Made by a program: the position numbers and the translations under genes. From Candidatus Staskawiczbacteria bacterium (lineage in GTDB: Bacteria > Patescibacteriota > Minisyncoccia > Minisyncoccales > Staskawiczbacteraceae), in the NCBI GenBank assembly GCA_026395195.1, contig JAPLZD010000011.1, positions 1 through 7,630 on the forward strand: a stretch of DNA of 7,630 bases, read 5' to 3'. The notes under the pieces were generated by a model that searched no databases, had not been told where the DNA came from, and was given only the letters and a program-made list of their open reading frames with translations. Shown piece after piece: positions 1-6,900 of this stretch (position 1 is its first letter; every line of letters starts with the position of its first letter).

Positions 1-41
1 ATGTTCATTTGGCATCCAAAAACACTTATATAGTACTCCAT
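1..41 (-). CDS. miaB: tRNA-2-methylthio-N6-dimethylallyladenosine synthase MiaB, N-terminal fragment
   Basis: Only the first 13 codons lie in the window; the gene continues past the left edge. They read MEYYISVFGCQMN. The GCQMN signature is the opening of the methylthiotransferase N-terminal domain (UPF0004) in MiaB; its cysteine (residue 10) is the first of three that bind the auxiliary 4Fe-4S cluster. The sister families RimO and MtaB usually show GCPKN-like or GCKVN-like versions, so MiaB is the best call. The enzyme is a cytosolic radical-SAM protein that adds a methylthio group to isopentenyl-adenosine 37 of tRNAs reading UNN codons. The ATG follows the upstream gene's TAA by a single base, with no clear Shine-Dalgarno, so it is probably the third gene of the thrS operon and translated by coupling. 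The radical-SAM and TRAM domains cannot be seen. Confidence 0.85.
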   Translation of the reverse strand, partial: MEYYISVFGCQMN

Positions 42-42
42 T

Positions 43-1662
43 TTATCTTATTTCTTCTTTTCGCTCTTTTATGAAATATCGCCATTTTTCGATAATGTCA
101 ACAAAGGCTGAAAAAGGCATATCAATTAAGGCATTAAAGAAGGCGGTAAAAGCATTGTATCTTTTCCATTTGTTGGAAATCCAACGGCCCAAACCTTGCA
201 TTGGCAGGAAGAATACGTCTGATAAGAAGCTTAAAAAATCTTCTTTTTCTTCTTCCATGGTAAGCTCCTGGGCGCGTTTTTGCACCGCGGTTCCGGCAAA
301 CAAAATTAGGGCAATAAATACAACGTCAATTACAATTGATGTAAGCGGAAACCCAAAAGAATTTAATACATAATACAAAACCCCAAACGTGACAAACGCT
401 GAGAGCACATATATAAAAGACAGCACAGCTCTTATAACAACTCCTTTTTTCCTGCCAACTTTTATTTCATAAATATCGTTATTATCTTTTTTGTAGGCAA
501 CCTTCATTGTTTCCATTGTCACCAAGTTCAGGTTTTTTTTGGAGGGCCGCTTTATAAAAGCTACCAGTAAAAACATTAAAATTGTTGGTATCAAAACATC
601 GGCCGCCAAAACCATTACATTTATATTTTCTCCCAGAGCCCTTTCAACCAAAACCTCTAAAAGCACCAAGGACAAAACTTTTGTAACAAAAATTGAAATT
701 GTTGAATATATGGCGGCTCTTGATATTCTGGCTTTTAGCGTGGATAATCTTTTTGAGTAGGCGTCTTTTATAAGAGATTCCAAAACAGACGGTTCTGCAA
801 TTTGTTTCCCGCTTTCTTCAGGATTATTTTGGGACAAAATGTCTCCTATCAGTAAATACGGTGTGTCGTATTTTTCACAAACATTGTAAAATTTGTGGGA
901 AAGAGGATTGGCCAAATCTTCCTCAATTTTTTGCCATATTTTAAATATTTTCTCAGAAATTTCTGAAACCAGTTTTGGGTCAGCTTTGCTCCATTCAGGA
1001 TATCTGTATTTTATTAAATTGTAACTGATAATGGGTTTGTCTAATTTGAAAAGCGCCTGGCAGACTGCAATGTAAATTTGCACATAGGTATATTCTTTTT
1101 TCAGCAGGCCTGTTTCATAAACTTTATCTGAAACTTTTATTTTTTGTCTCATTGAGTCAAACATATAATCTATCAGCGCCATTTCCCTTATTGCCGGGGC
1201 TAAGGCCTCTTCAATTTCGCAGGCAGCCACTTCCAGAAGCCAATTATAAAATCTGACTCCGGCCTTCCCCTTTTTATTTTCCGGGTTATTTTTGAGTATG
1301 AAAATATATTTTCCAATTATGTTTTGGACATCTTTTATTTTTGATTCATAAATTCTGTCGTTGGGAAAATGCCCGCCCCTGATTAATTCAAAAACCAAAG
1401 ATTCTGCTGCATTCTCCGTGCCTTTGTAATTATTGAGCTCTAAATCAAAAAATTTTCTTTTTAATTTTCTGATAATTGCGGCCCGGCGCATTAAATGTTC
1501 TTCTTTCCAATCAACAATTGTTCTTATCTGTTCATAAAAAGCAGCTACTCTTAAAGCAACTTCATCAACGTGTATTGTGGCAGCCCCCGGTTTTTGAGTA
1601 TCTTGCTTGTACGCCAGGCTGTACTTTCCTATTAATTTTTTTGTGGCTTCAGACAGTTCCAC
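43..1662 (-). CDS. multi-pass membrane protein of unknown function
   Basis: I do not recognise this 539-residue protein. Residues 1 to about 310 are soluble, mostly helical and charged, with no signal peptide and no motif I can name. Four strongly hydrophobic segments follow at about 317-340, 346-371, 408-437 and 440-460, paired around a basic stretch (about 371-407). The C-terminal tail has a possible amphipathic helix near 476-498 and ends very basic. This suggests an inner-membrane protein with a large N-terminal cytoplasmic domain. The likely start is GTG at 1662-1660, one base after the thrS TAA and without a Shine-Dalgarno, which implies translational coupling. The frame stays open a little way upstream, so an overlapping start is possible. 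It lies between thrS and miaB, but that gives no specific function. The coding frame is certain; the role is unknown. Confidence 0.85.
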   Translation of the reverse strand: MELSEATKKLIGKYSLAYKQDTQKPGAATIHVDEVALRVAAFYEQIRTIVDWKEEHLMRRAAIIRKLKRKFFDLELNNYKGTENAAESLVFELIRGGHFPNDRIYESKIKDVQNIIGKYIFILKNNPENKKGKAGVRFYNWLLEVAACEIEEALAPAIREMALIDYMFDSMRQKIKVSDKVYETGLLKKEYTYVQIYIAVCQALFKLDKPIISYNLIKYRYPEWSKADPKLVSEISEKIFKIWQKIEEDLANPLSHKFYNVCEKYDTPYLLIGDILSQNNPEESGKQIAEPSVLESLIKDAYSKRLSTLKARISRAAIYSTISIFVTKVLSLVLLEVLVERALGENINVMVLAADVLIPTILMFLLVAFIKRPSKKNLNLVTMETMKVAYKKDNNDIYEIKVGRKKGVVIRAVLSFIYVLSAFVTFGVLYYVLNSFGFPLTSIVIDVVFIALILFAGTAVQKRAQELTMEEEKEDFLSFLSDVFFLPMQGLGRWISNKWKRYNAFTAFFNALIDMPFSAFVDIIEKWRYFIKERKEEIR

Positions 1663-1663
1663 T

Positions 1664-3400
1664 TTATTTTTTTTCGGTTATTTCTTCCCTTATTTTTTCT
1701 AAAAATTTGTCTGTTGGCATTTGGCCCAAGTCGCCCTTACCCCTTTCCCTTACAGAAACTGCGCCAGCTTCAATTTCTTTGTCTCCAACAACCAGCAAAT
1801 ATGGAATTTTTTGCATTTCAGCTTCGCGGATTTTTTTACCCAAAGTTTCATTTTCATTTTTCATTTCTACGCGGATATTATTACCCCTTAACTCTTTCTC
1901 GATTTTTTTAGCATAGTCAAAATGCTTTTCAGAAATTGGAATTACAACAGCCTGAATGGGGGACAGCCATACAGGAAACGCCCCGGCCAAGTGTTCTGTT
2001 AAAATTCCCATAAACCTTTCTAAAGACCCATAAATTACTCTGTGTATTACAACTGGAGTTTTTGTTTTGCCATCGGCGTCTATATATTTTAAATTAAATT
2101 TTTTAGGTATTTGAAAATCCAATTGTATAGTTCCCATCTGCCATTCGCGACCTAAACAATCCTTCATTAAAATATCTATTTTCGGCCCGTAAAAAGCGCC
2201 ATCGCCATTTTCCACGGTATATTTTTTACCGCTTTTTTCTAAAATCTTTTTTAATTCATCTTCAGCCTTGTTCCAGCTTTTTATGTCTCCCATAAAATCT
2301 TTTGGTCTTGTTCCCAGCCTAAAAGAATATTCCATATTAAATATAGAATAAAATTTTCTGGTAATTTCCAAAATCCTTGCATATTCGTCTGCAATTTGAT
2401 TTTCTGAAACAAAAATGTGCGCATCGTCCTGTGAAAATTCCCTGACTCTTAAAAGCCCGTTTAAAGTTCCTGATTTTTCAAAGCGATGCAAAGTATCTGT
2501 GTCTGAAAGCCGAAGTGGAAGTTCTTTGTAGCTGTGCGTCTTTGACTGATAGACGATCATTGCATTGGGGCAGTTCATCGGTTTTAGACCATATATTTCT
2601 CCTTCTTCAGTTTCCGATATGAACATGTTCTCTTTATAATGGTCCCAGTGCCCGGAAATCTGGTAAAGCTCTTTTTTATTTATCAATGGACTTTTTATTT
2701 CCTGATAACCCTCTTTTTGGTGCTCTTGCCTCCAAAAATTAACCAGTTCGTTTAAAATTATCAATCCTTTTGGAAGCCAGTAGGGCATTCCCGGAGCTGT
2801 CTCGTGGAACATAAATAACTCAAGTTTTTGCCCGAGTTTTCTGTGGTCTCTTTTTTCAGCTTCTTCAGCCATTTTTAAATAGTCCATTAATTCTTTTTCG
2901 GTGCCAAATGCAAGCCCGTAAATGCGGGTTAGCATTTTATTTTTTTCACTTCCTTTCCAATAAGCGCCGGCAATTTTTGTCAGTTTAAAAGTATTTGGCT
3001 TAATTTCTTTTGTATTTTCAATATGCGGGCCTTTGCATAAGTCTGTAAAATTTCCATTGGCATAAATAGAAACAGTTTTGCCGGGCAATTCTTTTATCAA
3101 TTCCAGTTTGTACGGCTGGTTTTTGAATAATTTTTTGGCAGCCAGTTTAGTGATATTTTTTTTAACAAATTTTTGTCCGCCGGTTTGGGAGATCAGGTTT
3201 TTCATCTTTTCTTCAATTTTTACCAAGTCTTCTTCTGAAATTGTCATTCTTTTATTTTCCAGCCCTAAAATTTCGAAATCGTAATAAAAGCCGTTTTCAA
3301 TTGCCGGCCCCATTCCTAATTTTGTTTTAGGATAAAACTCCAAAACCGCCTGCGCCATAACATGCGCCAGCGAATGACGAATAGATTCAATATTTTCCAT
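1664..3400 (-). CDS. thrS: threonine--tRNA ligase lacking the TGS domain
   Basis: Threonyl-tRNA synthetase, a cytosolic class II enzyme that joins threonine to tRNA-Thr. At 578 residues it is shorter than the E. coli enzyme (642) because it starts directly in the editing domain. The editing site is complete: HSLAH gives H9 and H13, and CKGPH gives C122 and H126. The catalytic core (about 190-475) keeps the zinc ligands C277 (KPMNC), H328 (QDDAH) and H453 (VIHR), motif 2 as RVREFSQDD, and motif 3 as GSLERF with R462. The anticodon-binding domain covers about 480-570. An in-frame TAA seven codons above the ATG rules out a longer start, so the TGS domain is truly missing from this frame. No Shine-Dalgarno is visible. 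It is first in a run with the membrane protein and miaB. In E. coli the N-terminal region takes part in autoregulation, so control of that type is unlikely here (inference). Confidence 0.97.
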   Translation of the reverse strand: MENIESIRHSLAHVMAQAVLEFYPKTKLGMGPAIENGFYYDFEILGLENKRMTISEEDLVKIEEKMKNLISQTGGQKFVKKNITKLAAKKLFKNQPYKLELIKELPGKTVSIYANGNFTDLCKGPHIENTKEIKPNTFKLTKIAGAYWKGSEKNKMLTRIYGLAFGTEKELMDYLKMAEEAEKRDHRKLGQKLELFMFHETAPGMPYWLPKGLIILNELVNFWRQEHQKEGYQEIKSPLINKKELYQISGHWDHYKENMFISETEEGEIYGLKPMNCPNAMIVYQSKTHSYKELPLRLSDTDTLHRFEKSGTLNGLLRVREFSQDDAHIFVSENQIADEYARILEITRKFYSIFNMEYSFRLGTRPKDFMGDIKSWNKAEDELKKILEKSGKKYTVENGDGAFYGPKIDILMKDCLGREWQMGTIQLDFQIPKKFNLKYIDADGKTKTPVVIHRVIYGSLERFMGILTEHLAGAFPVWLSPIQAVVIPISEKHFDYAKKIEKELRGNNIRVEMKNENETLGKKIREAEMQKIPYLLVVGDKEIEAGAVSVRERGKGDLGQMPTDKFLEKIREEITEKK

Positions 3401-3432
3401 TGCTTTAATACTTAAATTTTATTTATTTTCTA

Positions 3433-3461
3433 ATCTTACCACCTTTATTTCAGCTTATAAA
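3433..3461 (-). promoter_or_regulatory. possible thrS promoter
   Basis: On the minus strand, TTTATA (3461-3456) and TAAGAT (3438-3433) are separated by 17 bases, leaving a leader of about 25 bases before the thrS ATG. The -35 box matches consensus at four of six positions. I see no T-box or other long leader structure. This is a weak call in AT-rich DNA. Confidence 0.25.
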
Positions 3462-3464
3462 GAG

Positions 3465-3493
3465 TTGACAATGATGTTGAAAGGTGATATAAA
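3465..3493 (+). promoter_or_regulatory. near-consensus sigma-70-type promoter of the small cassette
   Basis: TTGACA at 3465-3470 is a perfect -35 box. It is followed by exactly 17 bases and TATAAA at 3488-3493, a five-of-six match to TATAAT. Transcription would begin near 3500 and read into the two small plus-strand genes. It is much the best promoter match I see in the window, and it points away from thrS. Confidence 0.72.
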
Positions 3494-3533
3494 CAAAAGA
3501 CAAGTTGTTCTTTTTTTTATTCCTCGTTTACCC

Positions 3534-3538
3534 GGGAG
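3534..3538 (+). promoter_or_regulatory. Shine-Dalgarno of the 49-codon ORF
   Basis: GGGAG lies six bases before the ATG at 3545. It fixes the start of the first cassette gene and contrasts with the large neighbouring genes, which have no such site close to their starts. Confidence 0.6.
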
Positions 3539-3544
3539 CAAGCC

Positions 3545-3694
3545 ATGGCCGAGTTAAAACCAAGATATGTAGGCAGCAATAACAAAAAGTGGCTCAGCCG
3601 TCAGGTGGCCTCGTTGGTCACCAAAGGTTGGGTTGTTGAGGGGCGTTGGGAGAAATACGGATTCACCAACATCAGACTGGTCAAGAATACTTAA
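3545..3694 (+). CDS. small basic protein, unknown function (cassette gene 1)
   Basis: A 49-codon ORF, MAELKPRYVG to IRLVKNT, ending in TAA. I do not recognise it. It carries ten Lys or Arg against three Glu and no Asp, so it is strongly basic. The pattern suggests one helix (about 13-27) followed by two strands, GWVVEGR and TNIRLVK, rich in aromatics (W16, W29, W35, Y38, F40). That helix-hairpin shape resembles small nucleic-acid-binding folds, and also the 'GW' strand of some short DUF families, but this is only a pattern impression. Support for it being real comes from position: a promoter about 50 bases upstream, a Shine-Dalgarno at the right distance, and a second translated-looking ORF 23 bases downstream. 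It lies on the opposite strand to thrS and dnaE, in DNA richer in GC than they are. Confidence 0.65.
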   Translation: MAELKPRYVGSNNKKWLSRQVASLVTKGWVVEGRWEKYGFTNIRLVKNT

Positions 3695-3706
3695 CTCAAA
3701 CCACAG

Positions 3707-3712
3707 AAAGGA
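3707..3712 (+). promoter_or_regulatory. Shine-Dalgarno of the 56-codon ORF
   Basis: AAAGGA sits five bases before the ATG at 3718. It decides the start: a longer in-frame reading from a TTG at 3646 would overlap the first cassette gene and has no comparable site. Confidence 0.7.
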
Positions 3713-3717
3713 AAAAC

Positions 3718-3888
3718 ATGAGTATCGGAAAATCTCTGCTTTACGCCGTTGGCATTACGGCAGTTTCTGTCGTTGCCCTCACTATTGCAAGGGGAATGCC
3801 TACAGGAGAGCAGCTGTTAACGGGCAGTGCCACAATGTTTGTGATGGCATTCATTGTGATGAAGCTTTGGGGCGTAAAACCCAAATGA
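3718..3888 (+). CDS. small two-helix membrane protein, unknown function (cassette gene 2)
   Basis: A 56-codon ORF, MSIGKSLLYA to KLWGVKPK, ending in TGA. It has two hydrophobic segments, about residues 6-23 (LLYAVGITAVSVVALTIA) and 34-52, joined by a short loop RGMPTGEQ, with basic residues near both ends (K5, K49, K54, K56). This predicts a helical hairpin in the inner membrane with both termini probably cytoplasmic. I do not recognise the family. Holin-like proteins, small toxins and structural phage proteins can all look like this, and nothing in the sequence selects among them. It has a good Shine-Dalgarno, follows the basic ORF by 23 bases, and is followed 27 bases later by a terminator hairpin, so it is the last clear gene of a two-gene transcript. 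Its base composition is higher in GC than the flanking genes. Confidence 0.68.
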   Translation: MSIGKSLLYAVGITAVSVVALTIARGMPTGEQLLTGSATMFVMAFIVMKLWGVKPK

Positions 3889-3932
3889 AAAAGGACCGAG
3901 CAGACCGACTGCTTGCCGCGTTGAGAAATTGA
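3885..3932 (+). other. possible 15-codon ORF overlapping the end of cassette gene 2
   Basis: An ATG at 3885 overlaps the TGA of the 56-codon gene in an ATGA arrangement and opens a frame reading MKKDRADRLLAALRN, which stops at 3932 inside the terminator hairpin. ATGA overlaps are typical of coupled translation, and the peptide could form a basic amphipathic helix. It has no Shine-Dalgarno of its own, and a frame this short arises easily by chance. Confidence 0.15.
3899..3913. repeat. short hairpin overlapping a direct repeat
   Basis: AGCAG (3899-3903) pairs with CTGCT (3909-3913) around a five-base loop. The same stretch contains GACCGA twice, at 3894-3899 and 3903-3908. It lies just before the main terminator. 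Read on the minus strand it is followed, after six bases, by five T residues, so it might weakly end dnaE transcripts. The stem is only five pairs. Confidence 0.3.
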
Positions 3933-3946
3933 CGCGGATTTTTTTT
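3916..3946 (+). terminator. rho-independent terminator of the small cassette
   Basis: CCGCGT (3916-3921) and ACGCGG (3932-3937) form a perfect six-pair stem around a ten-base loop, followed by one A and eight T residues (3939-3946). The T-run is on the plus-strand side only, so it serves the small genes and stops transcription just before it would run antisense into dnaE, whose stop codon is at 3956-3954. Confidence 0.85.
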
Positions 3947-3953
3947 GTGAAAA

Positions 3954-6900
3954 TTATGACTCTCGAGGCACTAAGATTTCTTGGGCGTCGTCGGCGACAA
4001 TTTTGATTTCGCCATTGCGGTCGTCAACGCGGCCTGCCACAAAAATAATTTTATTTTCCTGCAAGGCAGCCGGATTTCTTTCCAAAAGATTCGGGAAAAT
4101 CACAACTTCTGTTTTGCCGGTCAAATCTTCCAGTTTCATAAACAGCATTGGTTTGCCGTTTTTGGTGATAATTTTTTTGACAGAAGAAACTAATCCGCCA
4201 ACGATAATTTTTTTATCTACAAAACTTGCGTCAATTTTTGAAATGGCAACAGTTTTGTTTTCTAAAAGTTTTTTGAAGTCATACAAAGGGTGCGAGCTTA
4301 CATACAAGCCAAGCAATTCTTTTTCCCAGCCAAGCTTTTCAAAATTTGTTGCCGGAGTTGCCGGTTCTAACTTTATTTCACTGTTTATTTTTACTCCAGC
4401 ACTTGCAAAAAGGCCCATTTGATTTGAATTCCCGTTTTTATTGTTTTCGCGCGCAATTTCCAGCATTTTTTCTAAATTAGCCAGCAATTTATTTCTTTCT
4501 TCAAATTCGTCAAAGGCCCCGGCTTTTATCAACGCCTCCATTGATTTTTTATTTAAATCCTTGTGTTTTATTCTGTGGATAAAATCGCTGATGGAAATAA
4601 ACTTGCCATTGGCTTTTCTTTCTTCAACAATTGCGTCAATTATATTTACTCCAACATTTTTAACTGCCAGTAACCCAAACCTTATCTGATTTTTATTTTC
4701 AACAACCGTAAAGTTTTTCAAACTTTCATTTATATTCGGAGGCAAAACTTCAACGTCCATTTTTTTGCACTCGTCAATTAAAAATGCAATTCTTTCAACA
4801 TCGGCGCGTTCTGAAGTCAAAACCGCTGCCATAAACTCAACGGGGTAATGAGCCTTTAAATATGCTGTCTGGTAGGCGATTGTGGCGTAGGCTGCCGAGT
4901 GTGATTTGTTAAACCCATAAGAAGCAAAGGGCAAAATCCATTGCCACAATTCTTCGGCAACTTTTTTTGAAGCGCCATTTTTTATTGCGCCCTCAACAAA
5001 TTTTGTTTCCTGGGCGTCCAAAAGGTCTTTAATTTTTTTACCGATTGCTTTTCTCAAAACATCGGCTTCGCCCAAAGTAAATCCGGCAACTTGCTGCGCA
5101 ATTTTCATTAATTGTTCCTGGTAGATGCAAAGGCCTTGGGTTTCTCTTAAAATCGGCTCAAGCGCCGGGTGCAAGTATTCAATTTTCTGCCTGCCATGTT
5201 TTCTTTCAATATAATCCGGGATAAATTGCATTGGCCCCGGGCGGTACAAGGCAACCATGGCAGTGATGTCTTCAAAAGTTGTAGGATGCAATTCCTTCAA
5301 ATATCTTTTCATTCCGTCAGATTCAAGCTGAAAAACAGAAGTGGTCAAAGCATCCTGCAAAAGTTTGTAAGTTTTTGCGTCGTCGTAAGGAATTTTATCT
5401 AAATCAATTTTTAGCTGGTTGTGCAAAACATAAATGCGCGCTAACGTATCTTCTATTATAGTAAGGTTTTTTAATCCCAAAAAGTCCATTTTCAAAAGCC
5501 CCAAATCATCAATAGCGTGCATTTCATATTGGGTGATAATTCCTTCTTCGCCTTCTTTGGGAGGCCGTTGCAGGGGAACAGTGTCAATTAAAGGGTCAGC
5601 TGAAATCACAACTCCGCAGGCATGGGTTGAAGCATGGCGGGCAACACCTTCAAGTTTTTTGCCCAAATCAATCAGACGTTTAGCCAATTCATCGGTTTCA
5701 TATTTTTCTTTGAATTCGTCAACTTTTTCTAAAGTTTCCGCCAAATCCATGCCCATTGGAATTAATTTTGCCAGCTGGTCGCAGTAAGAATATGTGTATT
5801 GCAAAGCCCTGCCGACATCCCTGACAACTGCGCGCGCCGCCATTGTCCCGAAAGTTATAATTTGAGCTACGTGGTCTTTTCCGTATTTTTCAGCCACATA
5901 TTTTATGACTTCGTCGCGCCGGCGGTCGGCAAAATCCAAATCAATATCAGGCATGGAAATTCTTTCAGGATTTAAAAATCTTTCAAAAAGCAAGTTGTGT
6001 TTTATCGGGTCGACATTTGTGATATTTGTTAAATAGGCAACCAATGAACCGCCGGCAGAGCCGCGGCCGGGACCCACAATAATTCTTTTTTGCTTTGCCC
6101 AGTTGACAAAATCCTGCACAATCAAAAGATAGCCGGTAAAACCGGTCTGTTTTATTACGGATAATTCATAATTCATCCTGTCGCGGATTTCCCGGGAAAT
6201 ATTTTCGCCAAATCTTTTTTTAAGCCCTTCTTCGCACAACTCCGTTAAAAACTGTTCCGGAGTTTTTTCATTTGGCACAGGAAAGTATGGAAATTTTGTT
6301 TTTCCAAGTTCAAAATTAAAATTGCATTGCTCTGTAATTTTTTGCGTATTTTCCAGCGCTTCCGGAAAATCTTTAAATTCTTCAGTCATTTGCTCCGGGC
6401 TTTTCATCGAAAAATCGTCCTGCGTCATTGTCAGCCGTTCCGGGTCGTTGACATCAGCCCCGGTGTTTATCAGCATTAAAATATCCTGAGCTTCTGAATC
6501 TTCTTTCCTTAAATAGTGTATGTCGTTTGTGCAGACCAAAGGAATGCCGGTTTTGCGGGAGAGCTCAGCCAATTTTTTGTTGGCGCTAATTTGTTCGGGA
6601 ATGTTTGCGTGGTGTTGGATTTCTAAATAAAAATTTCCTTTGCCAAAAAATTTTTCATATTTTTTTGCCAAAGCTTCAGCCTCGTCTGGCTTATTAGATA
6701 AAAGCAAACGCGGAATTTTTCCTTGTATGCAAGCAGACAAGCCAATCAAACCTTCGGCGTATTTTTCCAAAAGCTCGTCGTCAATTCGGGGCTTGTAATA
6801 ATACCCGTCAAGGTGGGCGATTGAAACAAGTTTCACCAGGTTTTTATAACCCTGCTCATTTTTTACCAATAGAATTAAGTGGTTTCTGGCGGCGTCTATG

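Noticed and set aside
1476..1916. Plus-strand 146-codon frame across the thrS-membrane gene junction
   Set aside because: It spans two coupled genes on the other strand and reads as a Leu, Phe and Ser-rich shadow with no start signal.
3492..3520. Possible attenuator in the cassette leader (AACAA, TTGTT, then eight T residues)
   Set aside because: The left arm lies upstream of the expected transcription start near 3500, so it would not be in the RNA. The pairing is also short and AT-only apart from one pair.
3646..3888. Longer 80-codon version of cassette gene 2 starting at a TTG
   Set aside because: It would overlap the end of cassette gene 1, and the ATG at 3718 has AAAGGA five bases upstream. 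The added residues are polar and do not fit the two-helix protein.
3633..3932. A 99-codon plus-strand frame from a TTG across both cassette genes
   Set aside because: It lies out of frame with two ORFs that have Shine-Dalgarno sites, has no such site itself, and its protein (rich in Arg, His and Cys) looks like a shifted reading. Only its last 15 codons, after an ATGA overlap, are mentioned.
4003..4422. Plus-strand open frame antisense to the dnaE 3' end
   Set aside because: Low-complexity Ser, Phe and Lys content typical of the reverse of an AT-rich gene; no start signal; dnaE on the other strand is unmistakable.
5434..5787. Plus-strand 117-codon frame antisense to dnaE
   Set aside because: It lies opposite highly conserved polymerase sequence and has no Shine-Dalgarno or recognisable motif.
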